64,000 bases of DNA from positions 26,951,073 to 27,015,072 of the forward strand of contig OZ024914.1 in the NCBI GenBank assembly GCA_964017125.1, given 5' to 3'. Source of the stretch: Flabesymbios commensalis (Eukaryota > Annelida > Polychaeta > Terebellida > Flabelligeridae). This document shows positions 10,606 to 24,026 of the stretch, piece by piece (positions within the stretch are counted from its first letter, which is position 1; the number at the start of each line of letters is the position of its first letter). The translations under genes and the position numbers were made by a program. The notes beneath the pieces were generated by a model. It worked only from the letters and a program-made list of their open reading frames with translations. It made no database searches and was not told the origin of the DNA.

Positions 10606-11499
10606 CATTGGTGCAATATAGATAGTTGGAATAAAAATACAAGGAAAACCAGCACATGTACCAAACTATTTTTATACCTGCCCAATCATGTTAATGTTGG
10701 GTGCTTCACTTACTCGGATTTACTTCTCCAAGATCAGGTCGTGAATCAATTAGGCAAAGTGATTTTGATCTATTGCGCTGTGCATTTGCTATTAAGCAAA
10801 CGTATGAGGAAGGGTTTTTCATTAATCAGCAGCGACGGTTTAGAAAGTTTTTGCTGACAAAAAGAATAACCTTCATCTCGCATTATTATAGGTGAAATGA
10901 TATGACAGACAAACACACAATCAGATAACTTTAATTCACCAATATATAGAATAAAATATGGTGACGGAAACTCATTTTAGGACATAAACACATATCGCTA
11001 TCAAAGGTAATCACCCTAAAATAATGATCATGAAGATGAATAATGACATAGGATATATTGAATTATATGGAAAACATATAAGCTACAAAAGAGAGTAATT
11101 TGTTGCTTTTAACCGGGAAGGTCACTTATATGACCTTGTAATCCATTAAAAAACATTGTAAACGGTAAATGAAAAATGAATGATGTACAAAATGATGACA
11201 TGAGGTGAATATATATATTTGGTGTGGTTATATGGACTGGTTTATAATGAGGATAATCATAGTAATTAGTTGGCTTTTTTCGTTCTTCTTCATTTTCAGT
11301 ATTGTTGTTGATAGCCCATCTGCATCGCATGTTGTAGACTATCAATAATTTCAAGTGTTGTCTCTCCACCGATTGTCAAAGTTGATTATTTTGAAAAACT
11401 ATCAGTACTTTTATTGCTCTCTGATATTTTTTTATCATTGATGTTAAGAAAATCTTTGTTTAGCTTATTTAATATATCTCATATTGTAGACAATTGTTA

Positions 11500-11830
11500 C
11501 CTATACCAGGAAGGTTATGTTTTGGGTATTGTCGGTTGGTCTGTCTGTTTGTCTGTCCGTCCGTCGGATTACGTAAAACGTATTGAACGGATTTGCTGGG
11601 TTTTTACCAGAGGTGTGTCGCGGGCCAAGGAACAATCGATTACATTTTGAGGATGATCCGAATTACGATCCGGATCCGGACTTACGATCCTGATTCGATC
11701 CGGATCGCACAGATTTGCATGAAAATTTTACCTGGGGTGTGTCCCGGGCCAAGGACCAATCCAGGGATGATCCGGAGTACTTGCATTAATTTCGGCGGAG
11801 GTTTGCAGTCTCTGACTGACTCAGTGTCTA
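11500..11830 (+). repeat. conserved interspersed repeat with 'gatccggatccgga' core
   Basis: Starts 'ataccaggaaggttatgttt', continues 'gtctgtctgtttgtctgtcc', 'cgggccaaggaacaatcgat', 'gatccggatccggacttacg', a second 'cgggccaaggaccaatccag' and ends 'ggcggaggtttgcagtctct'. I recognise this arrangement as a repeat seen across many marine animal genomes (memory, unverified). ORFs through it (11414-11871) are a by-product. Confidence 0.6.
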
Positions 11831-11889
11831 GTTGTTTAATGTCATGTCTACATGCAAATACGTTTTCTTAGTAGTGCATTACAGGTTTT

Positions 11890-13045
11890 TAAATTATTAT
11901 TCAGTTTATTGTTCTCTTTTGAATTTTATGAATTTCAATTTAAGTTGGCATAAAGTTTGTCTCTAAATGCTATTGGTCGGACAATTTCGTTTGGAATCCA
12001 TTTGTTTTTTTTGTGTTTGGGCTTATTGAATTCTACAGATTTCAGTAGACATTTATGAACGCTTTAATATATATATGCTTGAAGAGTATTGTAATTTTGT
12101 TGTGGATCATCGTCTCTTTTGTTCTGAAGTTGTTCACTCGTTCTTTTCTGCTGTGTAGTACTATTTTAAGATTATTTGTCGCCGATATGCTTTAGAACCA
12201 ATTTTTTTTTAAACGTAGGACCTGGTTTGATATTCACTGTTTCATTCAGGCTAATTAAGTATGGGATATGGTCTGATAGGTCACTTATTAGAACACCTGT
12301 TTTCGTATTTGAATAATATGGGGATCGTTTACATAGCAAATTATCAATGAGCGTACCCGATTGTTTCGAGTCTTATTGGCAAAGTTATTTGGGGGGGGGG
12401 GGGGGAATCCAAAATCCAAAAACAGTGTCAAAGTAAATGAAATGAAATGACTCGAGCTTTATGCCACTTTTGTGCACATACAGGCTAAATTGGGCCAGAA
12501 GAACCTCCTGAGGATGGTGAGATGAGTGTGATGACATTGCCCTTCAGACACAAGATTCGACATTCAAAACCTGGAGGTCTGAGGCCGAGTACCCTACCTC
12601 TCAATCACGGAGGCTCCTCACAATACTGAGTTTTAGAAGTGGATGGGGAAGAAACAATTTTGTTTCTTTCAAACCGCCGAGACCGGTGAGCGAACCCCGA
12701 ACTCGTGAAAGCGTGAAAGACAGCGGTGCTAACAACTACCCTAGGGCCCCCACCCAGTATCAAAATACTCATTAAACATACATTGTAGGTTTATCTTAAT
12801 AATTAAGCCTCACTATGTCTATGTTATAATCACGCTATTATTATCTCACTTTTGCGGTTTTTCAAATAATCGAGAGTTTAACTAAATTTATTTATGAACG
12901 TATCATAGCTTTGATTTAGATCATTTGGGTGACTAGATATATTTCCAAGTATCAATTGATTATTAGTCCCCTCGTTGATTACTATTTATATAAAATGGCT
13001 TTCCAATATTTTAGGGTCTGAGTTTTTTTTACCTAACCAGGTTTC
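11890..13045 (-). pseudogene. second copy of the LINE, endonuclease part, split by a SINE
   Basis: Reading the minus strand from 13045: ETWLGKK, then LILGNISSHPNDLNQSYDTF, KSEIIIA.DYNIDIV, an interruption (SINE at 12436-12754), then ITLPIRLE, TLIDNLLC, TGVLISDLSDHIPYLI and NKPKHKKNKWIP. Each matches the corresponding part of the endonuclease at 2990-4189 in the same order. Several stops and frame changes show it is an older copy. LINE sequence may extend below 11480 past the inserted repeat at 11500-11830. Confidence 0.75.
12436..12754 (-). mobile_element. tRNA-headed SINE with target-site duplication
   Basis: Minus-strand reading begins GGGGGCCCTAGGGTAGTTG, with a box A-like 'tagggtagttgttagcac' and box B-like 'gttcggggttcgctcacc', i.e. 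a tRNA-derived head of about 85 bases. The body holds a second 'tgattgagaggtagggtact' block that also resembles a box A, and the 3' end carries 'tggcccaatttagcctgtat' and a '(atttc)n' tail. Flanking direct repeats cagtgtcaaagta (12423-12435) and cagtatcaaaata (12755-12767) differ at two positions and are the target duplication. The same head recurs at 42503-42592. Confidence 0.8.
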
Positions 13046-14654
13046 ATAAAGGCGTCGCTGCGTGGTTGTGTCGCTGCAAAGATCAACATATGAGCTAATG
13101 TGTCCACAAAAATATATCTGTTGGCTGAATCTCAGCGTTTTGCACCCATTTTTCCTATCATCTTAGGAGAGGGGTAGGCTATCATTATCTGGCAAGCTAT
13201 TCAATGGAGTGAACACAGCCGCGTATACACAGGCAAGCTCACATTATTAGGCCTATTCCATCATGTGAAAGCTGGAACAGGAGCGACGGCGTATTTCCCA
13301 CTCAATGATTATGTAGCCATGTAATGACCATACTGAGACCTCCCTCTGGGACTATATTCTGACAAACACTGGGACAGACGAACGCCATAAGACGGGATAA
13401 TAACTCACTGTTGCCATTTATAGATGTTAAAACACCAAAGCCCAGTATTCTAGGTAAAACAATCATGATCATGAACATTAAGGAGCTACCATCAAAAGTG
13501 CGTGGGAGGGAATCACATATTTTTTGAGATATTTTTGTCACTTTTTGAAATATGAAACTGTCAATACTTTTTCTGCATCAACCACAATACAGCACCTATA
13601 TAATAATATTGGTCTCTGTGTTTACTCTAGGGATTTACTCAGGCCCGATCTCATTTTTTAGCTATGGCGACCATCTTTGATTTTGCTTTTAATTATTATG
13701 TACCATATCTAAGAACACTGTAGCACTTGCGAAAATTATTTTTGACAAAATTTGTGGCGACCTATAAATTTGTTTATTTTTATTTATCAAGCTTTTGAGT
13801 ATACATAATTTTCTACATGTAACATTACTTACAAGTGACATAATCAACGTGATTATCATAAAAATTGTAATAATGTTATGAAAAATTAAAAATATTTATA
13901 TATTTATATATATATACACTCGAATACAGAAAACAGGCCACCAGCACCATTTAAATGTAAGGTATCCATTAAAAATATAGCATGCTAAAAGATCTATAGA
14001 CGTTCACATACACATGCATACGTGTGTATACATTATACATACAAACTATTATAATAAGTATCAATATCTACTTAATTTAAGTACAGGCACATATTTGGCA
14101 TCTGCATGTACTTGTCTAAGCACACCTATTGCTGCAGGAAAAATCGCCACCAAATAAATCATTGTAAAACTGTTTTAGCTGTATAAAAATGACTCCGTTG
14201 ATCTAATATCACAAGGGAAAGTGTTCCACTAATAGACAATTATATTGGTAAAATAATGCTTGTATGTTTCAGTCTTAAAATGATGTGTCTGCGTGCGTAT
14301 ACCGTTATCGTTAAAACGCAGCCTTACATTAGGCACAGCAGGTTTAACAACTGGGTCAAATTTTTTTTTTAAATATAGTGTAGGTCCATGGTTAAGCGGT
14401 TCAAAATATGCTATCCGTATTTTCAAACCTACCTTTGGTGATAACACCAGACTACGGGTGGGCGTACGCCCCATTTTGTGAAGCGGCTTTATATTTTAAG
14501 GCAATTGAAAAATAAGGGGTACTATGCCATACCTGGGCCTTGATTTCGATAATCATGATGGTATTTCTACAATGCAAGAAACGCAATTGGTAGGCCTATT
14601 TAGTCATACGTTATTTTTCTAGGACTATACAGAACACATAGTAAGCATACTAAT

Positions 14655-14800
14655 TAGGGGGCGGATCCAGGATTTGAAAAAGGACGGGGCGCAGGGGGCT
14701 CGGTTGCTCGCCCTCCAAATCTTTTGACCAATTTATGGGACTTTTTAAAAAAAATTGGCGCAAAAACGGGTGGGCGTGCGCCCCACTCTGGATCCCTAAT
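14655..14800. mobile_element. small palindromic element, 'GGCGGATCCAGG' ends
   Basis: Starts 'gggggcggatccaggatttg' and ends 'gccccactctggatccctaa', so the ends are inverted repeats (ggatccag/ctggatcc). The middle has 'ggcgcagggggctcgg' facing 'gggtgggcgtgcgcccc'. This is a MITE of a common hAT-like type (inference). A related end is at 7776 and another at 58710. Confidence 0.65.
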
Positions 14801-16740
14801 TATTTCTGGCTGATTAAAAGAAAGATAACAGCTGGTGCGTCTTTGACGCTAATGCACAGATCGGATTTCCATGACGCCGCATAAAAATCATCATAATATC
14901 TCATCGTTATTACCACTTATTTAGCAATGCGTCTGTACATCTCGCACTTACACTAGATGTGAACACTATTTAAGAAAAATGTTATGTGATCGTCAAATCA
15001 CAGCATAGGTCTATGTTTAAATACGAATAGGGGCCTACTTTATTCCAGTTTATTTACAAAGAATGAATAAATAAGATATTTTTTTATGACAAAGGAAACA
15101 TAATTAATGTAAAAGTCCTTGAAGGTACGTCTTTAGTTGAAAGAAATCATTTTTACTGCAACCTAGATAATTGTTTGATCCGATATGATAGCATATTATT
15201 GCACGACAAGTATCTACAACAACAGAAACATTCTTCTCCTGTGGCAAAACAATTATAAATGCCAATTGAATCTTAAATACCTTTTTGATCATTCACGTCA
15301 TGTTGTCAGTTCCGCTTGATTTTTCAGTTGAATGTTTTTTCATCGAAGGCCACGCAGCATCTCCCACATAATAAGGCACAGTCAACACTGTTTTGGAGAC
15401 GTAGGTTTTGACTTGGTTTCAGTCGTCGCGGAGACTGCGGTGCTCTGAGACTAGCGGTATGATTGACTCGGCAGACTACAGACAGCATTTGCTGCAGGCA
15501 GTCTGGCACCTGAGAGTCTTCAGATAGCCTTACCTGCTTACAGAACGCCAATCAACACACGCCATGCGGCTTGTCGCTGGAGGCGCTTCTTGCGAGACAA
15601 CAATACATATTATTCTGGTGGCCAATGCGCAAAAAGGCCCTATTTTATCGTTTCCTTCACCGAGTACATACTTTAGGCTAAATTTGATTTTGTAAAGTTA
15701 GGACCCTGGGAGTTTATTTCTGGCAGGGTGTCACCATGGCAACGCAGGCACGCCTGCCGGCATACGCAAGGTACGCAAATGCGTAGGCCCTACTTTCGAA
15801 TTTTCAAAGTATTTGTATTTAGAAACCAAATATTAAATAACTTCCTTTTCATGACTATAAAAAAACATTCGTTGACGACTGCAATGACTGCTGATTAGTC
15901 GTAGGTGTAAATATCGCAGACAGTATGGCACGACGGTAACAGCCACAGAGGCTTATCGCTGTCACGCTCGGCTTGATCACCACCCCTTGTTCAATGTTGC
16001 GGCAACAACATCCACAGAACCCAACCACATTATCGGATTGGCCTAATTCTAAATAATTTATGGAGGTTTTTTTTATCTGATCACCGACACCACATATGGC
16101 CATTGGATTTGTCGATATATCACCTACCTTCATGGCGTTGGGTGTCTAATTATATTTCTACCCACTCCAGAATCTAATAATCACAACTCCGTGTTGGAAC
16201 AATTCACAATTTTATATGCCACACACGTTTGTGGAACCCTAGCACCCGAAGGTTGCTGAGAGCATAATAAGAGCATTATGATGCAGTTTAATCTTTTTAG
16301 CCTACCAATTACATTCTGTAGTGCAATATGTCTGGATGGAAAGGAGGACTGGAACCTGGAAAGAAAAACAAAATTGGATTGTTTTAATTTTCCGCCCTGA
16401 TAGGCCTAAAAAAAGGTGTTGAAACAATACAATACAACAGTATGTATAAGAACTAACCATTGGTAAAACTGAATTTGGCAGCTATTGTATATATTATATG
16501 CCACACCTAAACAGTCGGCACCATTGAATATATTATCTGCTTTGTTCAACACGCTTGAACACAATTTACACTTGAAGTTCTTTTTTTACTTTTATTTACG
16601 TATAAGTCTAATTGAATCTCTGTGATATGCATATATAAAGTATAGCTACTCCTCTTATCAAGGTGAAATAACAAATAAATTAGAATTAATTTTAGTAGTT
16701 GTATTCATTTTATTTACTTCATTCACTGAAATCGTGTTTA
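14800..16740. other. no supported gene
   Basis: Mixed-composition DNA without a recognisable ORF. A minus-strand frame starting 'atgaaggtaggtgatata' at 16133 contains a good donor-like aag|gtaggt right after the Met-Lys codons, which could be a tiny first coding exon, but there is nothing else to support it. Confidence 0.4.
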
Positions 16741-16825
16741 TTCCCTTCATCATGTTGATTCATTTTATTCGTTATTTTTTTCAACAGTGTTTTGGAAAAT
16801 TTTCTAAATGTTTATCTTATATTTT

Positions 16826-16908
16826 CCTACCTACCTACCTACCTACCTACCTACCTACCCACCCACCCACCCACCCACCCACCCACCTACCTACCTACCT
16901 ACCTTTAA
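16826..16908. repeat. (CCTA)n/(CCCA)n microsatellite
   Basis: Tetranucleotide run, ctac repeats switching to ccca and back to ctac. It explains the Thr/Pro-rich 66-residue frame at 16734-16934, which I do not call a gene. Confidence 0.95.
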
Positions 16909-18354
16909 TTTCGGTTGAACACCCATGGCTATAGTATTTTTGCTCTAGTACGTCTGGTATGTTCCTAATAAGCATCACAAAAATGTAGGCCCCCTATTGT
17001 TATTTTGAAAACAGTCACATAGAAAAAGTGTTCTAAAGCCCTGGGTTTTAGTAAATTAAGTCATTCGTCAGATATACAAAATGATGTTTGGATGCATCGT
17101 GAGGGTTTAAAGGGTCAAATACTTCAAGTGCTAACTTTTTAATTTGTTATCGCGCAATAATTGAAAAACCAACCAAGTTTATCACATTTAACGTTTATGT
17201 TTCTGACTTTTTATGTTGGAGGTCAAATTACATGCGTAGGCCAATGTAGAATACGAAATGCCATAACAGATCAATGTTATTCTCAACATAAATAGTCCAG
17301 GTACTCCACACAATCTTTATCAACGTTTAAATGAAACTAGTTCAATCCAACGCATAAAATAGAACATATCACAATTATTAAATTTGTATTAGGGGGGGGG
17401 GGGGAGCTATTCATATATTTCATAGCATCTCGATCCACATGATAAGGGTCACAATCAACTCAGATAACCATATTATACGATTAGGCACTGCATTTAGCCC
17501 TGAATGAATTAATCAAGTGAAGGGTTACAAGAGTTTCCTCATATAAAAACGTGTGAAAAGAGTACTTTTAAATTTTAGAATACATTCATAAGAATGGGTC
17601 AACACAATACTTTTATTCTAATATAATGGAATACAAGTTTTCAGGTTGTATGCTCACCCTGAGCATTTTTTTCAGGCCACCAAATCTATTCTTTCTCCAT
17701 AACAGTTACGTTTATTGTGGAATACATACTATATTAATTACAAGCTCCTGTGAGATATATAAATTTTGGTCGCAATTTGGCTTTTATTAACAATAGTTTT
17801 ATATAAAACAATATGTCCATTCTGTCGCCTAATATGCCTACTAATATATTGATGCTAGCATGTGTGAGAGAACGGCCTGAATAATGTATTGATACGGCTA
17901 ATCAAGAACCTCAAAGTTGGCATGACTATGGAATATAGAACTTTGAGCTGCATTGATCCATTGCTAGCCGGAGATGGCAAATTAAACGGTAACACATAAT
18001 TACACAATAACTGAAACCCAACTGAAAGTATAAGTTTCGAAACAATCAGCCGTTTTGAAGTTTTGGCTAGGTACCAAATATGCGGGGATGTGAACTTGCA
18101 TTCTGATAAAGAAATTGATGAATGTCTTCGAATATCTCTGGCATGTTCAATGTTAAATTAGGGATATTTCCCCTAAAATACCGCTCATAATCACCAGTAT
18201 TTAATAGATGTAGTCCACACTTATATAACCCTTTGTAGCTCGCTTTGTACACATGATTATCGCTTGGCCTATGTTTTGTGTGATTTATGACTTATACAAC
18301 TGAATGTCAACCGTTCGTGAGAAATGACTGTCATGTATTACCGCACCGTGATGG

Positions 18355-18450
18355 TGAGAAATGCAGTGACGCAACCAGAAACCCTTTTGAATGGCTACTC
18401 GGTGAAAATAATGTTGTATAAGACTCCCTCCCGTATACTTCATAATATTG
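18355..18450. repeat. fragment of a dispersed repeat ('aatgcagtgacg..', 'ggctactcgg')
   Basis: 'aaatgcagtgacgcaacc', 'aatggctactcggtgaaaat', 'gactccctcccgtatacttc' match, in order, 29593-29680 ('gcagtgacgtcaccgg', 'aatgactactcgggggaaaa', 'aacccctccccatacttc'). The tail of the same family ('cattggaggtcaaggctatt') appears at 21050-21075 and 29690-29720. Old repeat. 16910-18350 otherwise shows no gene; a G12 run lies near 17393. Confidence 0.5.
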
Positions 18451-18969
18451 TCTTATGTAATTCCGTGGGAATCTCGTGTTAATTCTTGTCACCTACGTTT
18501 TTCTTGGTCAGAGTTTTATGCTGATTCCCAAAAAATAGGGTGTCATTTTTTTAGGTCACCTTAAGGTTATTTTTCAACCCCTAGAGGTCATGACCCCTCG
18601 ATCTCATTGATTTTTGTATTTATTTTTTTAAAGGCATGTCTTACTAGTCGTGTAACACATCAAAATGACCGAAATTGTTCAGGAAATATCATTAAATTAA
18701 AAAAGAAAATGAAATAACATTTTGAAACCCCTGGAAGGTCATTTCAAGGTCAACTATTGGAAAGTTTTTAAATATACATATTAGTCCATGGATCGGTCAC
18801 CATGCACCCCCCCCCCCCCTAAAATTGTTTAAGCTTTGATATGTCTAAAACATGAAATTAAAAGGGACGAGCTTTATATTTTGACCGATTTTATGGGGGT
18901 ATCCCCAAACCTGTCTGAAATTAGGGGGTTGGCTTGTGTAAGCGTATGTCGTTTGTGTTCTTATTATCA

Positions 18970-20620
18970 CAGATAATTAAATTCCCGTTCTAATAATACA
19001 TCACCCATTGCAGTAGAGTAAATAGTCGTCTCTCCACATACGCTCAAACATGAATGAACAGCAAAACAAACTAGTCAACATGGTCATTACAAACAACATA
19101 TCAAATGGTAGTTATTGGATATATACATATCTGGCCTATGTTTTCTGAACCCAGATATATGTATGCTTTCAAATGTGTGTTATTTACATATATAAATATC
19201 ATACATATTTTTGAAACAATATTGCAGCTTTTTATGAGAATGAGTCTAGTTAGCCTGGGTTGAAATCTGAAAACATGCAACATGCAACGGGATTTTAGTG
19301 TATGCCTATACGTTTGTAGTCACTTGTTTTTACATAATTTGCGTGTGCTGGATGTGAATCTGCCAGATAACGCTCTATATTTGGAGATCTTTACCTTCAA
19401 ATTAGTAAAACACAAAATGGCCATCAAAATATTTAAAAAAAACCATATTTTCTATAGTTTGTCGCGGATAAACGCACAATTTGTGGTTACTGCAAGATTT
19501 TTAATTGTTAATTTTTTTCTTGTGTCTTTGGAAAGAAATGACTTTTATTTGACCTTTAGATCCAAGATATCCGTCGTTTTTTTATGTATTTACTGTTATT
19601 ATAAGTATTCTGCTAAAAATGTTGACAATATATGATGTTTTTGTGGTAACATAGTGGATTAGGACTAAACGTTACTGATGAGTAAATTTGAAAGAAAAAA
19701 GCCAAATTGGTTGCAAAATTTACCTTCATATGAACAAGAAAAACAATGGCCATCAAAATGTAAATTTGACCTCTTTTTTAATTTGTGGCTCGGAATTGCA
19801 CAATTTATTGATTTTGTGTGACTTGGGGGCCAAAACAAGCATTTCTAGCGTTTATTGTTCATCGTCTGACCTATAGATTTTCGTAAAATCCAGGATGGAC
19901 GTCATTTTGCATATTTACTATTAAAATAATGATGTATCAATACTAAGCACATCAAAGCATGTTGGAATATACTGTACATAAACACAGTTTCGAATGCCTT
20001 GCAACCTAATCTACTGTAATACGTAGTCTACTTTTTAGATTTCCATCAAACAAATGTTATTTATGATATTATAGTTCACGTGCATAAATCATGCAGAAAC
20101 CAGAAATCGTGCAATAATTTGTAACAAAAATATAGAAAAGATGTTGTTTTGGCGGCCATTTTTTGTTTTGCTTATTTAAAGGTGAAGGACACCAAGTATA
20201 TAATTTTATCCGACAGATTCGAACTCAGCACACACCAATTATGTAAAAACAAGCGGGACCAAAAATATAGTCTTAATTGCAGAGCAAAGCTCAATGTTTC
20301 ATATTTCAACCCAGGATAAATACACACACTTTTCAAAAAAGTCTGCCAAATTCTTTCGTTTAAAAATATATATGCAATGTGCAATGTACAAATCTAAATA
20401 CCACCCAGTTTTAAGAATATACACATCTGGGTTTAGAGAACATAGGTCAAATATATATATGGCCAATAAGTATGTTTTAATAAGTCGTTCCCATTGACCA
20501 TGCTTACTAGTTTGTCTTGTTGTCGATTTTGATTATTTGTATTAAAAAAATGTTTAAACGTATGTGTAGAGATAACTGTTTAATCCACTGCATCATGCAA
20601 TACATCAGTAGAACGGATAT
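18970..20620. repeat. long diverged inverted repeat, arms ~460 bases
   Basis: Left arm 18970-19430 and right arm 20140-20620 are reverse complements at recognisable identity: 'ccgttctaataatacatcac' with 'ccgttctactgatgtattgc', 'acaaactagtcaacatggtc' with 'acaaactagtaagcatggtc', 'ctatgttttctgaacccaga' with 'ctatgttctctaaacccaga', 'cttgtttttacataattt' with 'cttgtttttacataattg'. The ~700-base centre has a further partial copy (19720-19800, 'aatggccatcaaaatgtaaa'). Likely an old foldback or palindromic DNA element. The 60-117 residue ORFs inside are not conserved between arms. Confidence 0.75.
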
Positions 20621-21224
20621 TTAGTTATCTTTTATATGGTATGTTGCATGTGTAGATTAGTCACACGGAGACCAATTCAGTCATATGTACTATATATGTG
20701 TGTTTAGGGTTATGACCTTAAAGAGACCGGAAATGACCTTTAAAGCGTCCGAATATTTGTTAATTATGAATGTTGACTATTTCGTGCCAATTTCCTTCAA
20801 TTTGCTATATTACACGACTATATTACCTTGAAATACAAACGTTTTAAAAAAGCCCCGTGTGTTTTTAGAGTCGTGACATTTAAGACCCCGGAATGAGCTT
20901 TAGAACTTCAGAAAAAAATGACACCTTATTTTATTTTGCTCAGTATTATTTTTCATTTAAATTGAACATGGGTGTCAAGAATTAACATACAATTCCCACG
21001 GGACCACATTTACTGACATAATACCTTACATCACTAGCGCGGTGAGAACATTGGAGGTCAAGGCTATTGAGTTTACACGTGAATGAGTTGGAATTATCCC
21101 TTTAAACAGAATGTGCTATTACAAAATAGGCTATAAATCTGTTTGAAATTGTCATTAAAATTATATAATGTTGATCATTACAATATATATAGGGCATTGT
21201 TGCATATTCACACATTAGGTGCGA

Positions 21225-22205
21225 TTCAATTCAATTCAATTCAGTTTATTATGTGTACAAAATACAATATTAATAACAGTTTGATAACATATACAAATAA
21301 AATAAAAATAATATACATGAGGCACATAATAATAAGTAATAATACCACTGGAATATAAAAAGTAAATGTACACCTAGGAGAGAAGCTAAACAGGATCCAT
21401 TGGAGCCTTTGCTAGTAGTTCCCACCCAACATATTTTTCAATTTCCACCAGCCCTTTATAATATGATTATGACAACCGGCAATTACAACACATACATTTA
21501 AAAAACCACGAACAGCAATCACTACTGACAAAACTAGTATTCATTTTGTCAAACATCAGATGCTTGAAACTGGATATAAAAGAAGAGTAGGCCTATTTAG
21601 TAATATGACGTACATTAGATGGTAAAGAATTCCACATAGAAACTATTCTATTGAAGAAGCTACGTTTGAAGCAGTCTGTACGACAAAAGGGTGGTACCAT
21701 AAGAAATCCAGAATCAAGCGAGTTACGAGTGGAGCATCCACCATCAGAGAAAAAACTGACAACATCATAATTACCGCATAAACACTTTCAGAAGAAAGCA
21801 ATATCAGTATATTCACGACGCATAGTATTCGATCTTTATAATCTACTTCAGCATAGTTAAAAACATATCGGGTCTTGACCTCTGAATTTTCTCTATATTT
21901 TTTATATTTTTGCGACTAGTGCCACTCCATACTACAGTACGATATTCCAGTAATGGGCGTACTAGTGAACAGTACATTATATATTTAGTTTGCGAAGAGG
22001 CATGCCATCCTAATATACGTTTAATTAAACCACTTATACGAGCTGCTTTGCTTATAATGTTGTCTATATGATTATTCCAAGAAAGTGAACTGGTTATTAT
22101 AACTCCCAAGTCGCGTATCTCGTCTACTCTTTGTAAGGGTACACCATTCATAGTATAATCGAACAAAATAAGATTTTTGGATCTAGTAAAGGGAATTATA
22201 TAACA
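21225..22205 (-). pseudogene. LINE 3' end: RT C-terminal region plus tail
   Basis: The minus-strand frame from 22166 shows the CR1/L2-type C-terminal region: DLGVIITSSLSWNNHID, ISKAARISGLIKRILGW, YCSLVRPLLEYRTVVWS, NIKNIEKIQR. Further on, another frame holds RTDCFKRSFFNRIVSMWNSL, the usual final block. The element ends in 'aataaactgaattgaatt' repeats (minus strand) at about 21225-21250, a short-repeat 3' tail typical of CR1-like LINEs. It is 5'-truncated and frame-shifted. Orientation is the same as the other LINE copies. Confidence 0.82.
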
Positions 22206-22209
22206 TTTA

Positions 22210-24020
22210 ATAACATTGAATGAATCAGAAGCAGGGCGGAAACATGCTAAATTGGCATTTACGCTCTTTTATTAATTTTGAGCTCTGGTGTCATAGTTTG
22301 AAATGCTAGGTCGTGATATTAATAGTAATAACACTGGGCCAAAATTGAATCACTATTGGCTAAACGTATTGTGTTTTATTTGAATTCAAATGTCAAAGTG
22401 AGTGAAAAAGAGATAACTGGCTGGTAAGAGAGAGAAACAAGATTTTGTTTTGTCCTCGGTGTTGTGCAGTATCAAATACAATTATGGCAATATTCCTATT
22501 TAGTTTGCTTCCACGGTTTATTAATCTTAATGGCCAGTAAATTATAGCATGTTTGTCAGATTAAAATATCGCGGTTTGATGCTTTCACCTTTAATTATAT
22601 ATAGTCTGGGTATTTTTTGCACAATTGAGATAATGGCTTTCTAATGACTTTTTATTTGATTCATATACTATATATTTATATTATTTATTGAAATTGAGCA
22701 TAGCATATGACAAGTTTAGCATTTGTGCTGCCGAATTGTTTGCTTCTATTTATTGCTAACGCAATTTCCAGCTTTGAATGGCAAACAAATATTCCTTTTT
22801 TATAAATAAGCATCAGCAAAAATAAATTATTTAATGAACTGTTCATCTGCCATAAACTATTTTATGGATTTCATTGCCATTGCGTTCGGTCTGTAACAGG
22901 CTTGAAACCTGATGGTCTTAGCATCTCAAACTAGGGTTGGTGAATCACGTGAATCCAGAGAAAGGTATAATAATCCCGCATGAACTCTTTTACCGCCGAT
23001 CACGATTATATTCGTTTTTTTATTGCCAATGTCAGATTTTAAGCATGTTAAATTAAAACGTGACATCAATCATCAAAATTTGCAAATAGTTTACCTCCAT
23101 TTTGTCAAGCCTGATTCAATTTCACCCACTTGAAGCTGCGAATCTTCGAGAGAGTATAAATAAATAACTTGGCGGTTAAAGAAAACAAACGTGTTTTGAC
23201 TGACATTTTTAATTTGCTGTTTTTTGGTGATCATTCTATTGAAATACAATTTAATAGAATGTTCCCATATCTGTCAACATTACCATGCTGATAAAATAAT
23301 TATTTACTTTCACTCATTTTAAGTTGTATAACGCAGTAACAAGTGCAAACATGTGACAAATAGCACCTTACAGCACCTTACAGGTCGTTGATCCGACAAT
23401 TATATTGAGTTTATGTGTTGATGTACCAAAAACACGCAGATAGTAATTATAGCGGTGTTGTTTACACCATCCTTCGTATAAAAAACATATTTATGGTTCA
23501 GTGGCATAGTCTCCAACATTTAACAACGTCAAAAAAACTAAAATGGTGTTATCAGTTCACCCTGATCGACGCACATTTTTTCAGTTACTCAGGTAGCTGT
23601 TTACAGTCCAGTCATTGTGTGGCTATTGTCAGTATAACTTCAAAACAGAATTGTTTTCATTGCAGAGCGTCTCACTGATGAAAATTGACCCTTTTGTTGA
23701 TCTTATTTCAACATGGATAAACCAGCCGCGTCAAAAAATCGTCTGAAAATATTTTATTGCACAATACATCAAATCGATATCCCACCTGCTCAAATATTAT
23801 CCTCCAAATCTACGATATCCAGCAAAATATCACGATATAGTTGTTGCAGTTAAGTATTGACAATTTAAAAAAAGTTGTAAATCATCATTGCATGTATAAT
23901 AATACTGCAACAACTGATACGCACACGGGGCGGCAACCAGTATTGTGTAATATACGTACAAATTAAACTAACTAACACTGGGGTGTAAATTAAACCGACT
24001 AGATCGTTGAGCACATGTTG
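22210..24020. other. no supported gene
   Basis: AT-rich sequence with no ORF I recognise. A short direct repeat 'cagcaccttacagcacctta' occurs at 23370-23390, followed by 'gtcgttgatccgaca', a phrase also present in the LTRs described below. Confidence 0.45.
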
Positions 24021-24026
24021 TAGACC

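Noticed and set aside
11414-11871. Plus-strand ORFs through the 'gatccggatccgga' region
   Set aside because: Lie entirely in an interspersed repeat with short internal repeats; no domain.
16734-16934. Thr/Pro repeat protein
   Set aside because: Product of the (CCTA)n/(CCCA)n microsatellite.
20294-20497. Gene pair on opposite strands at 19101-19283 and 20294-20497
   Set aside because: The two frames are the arms of the long inverted repeat, with no conserved protein.
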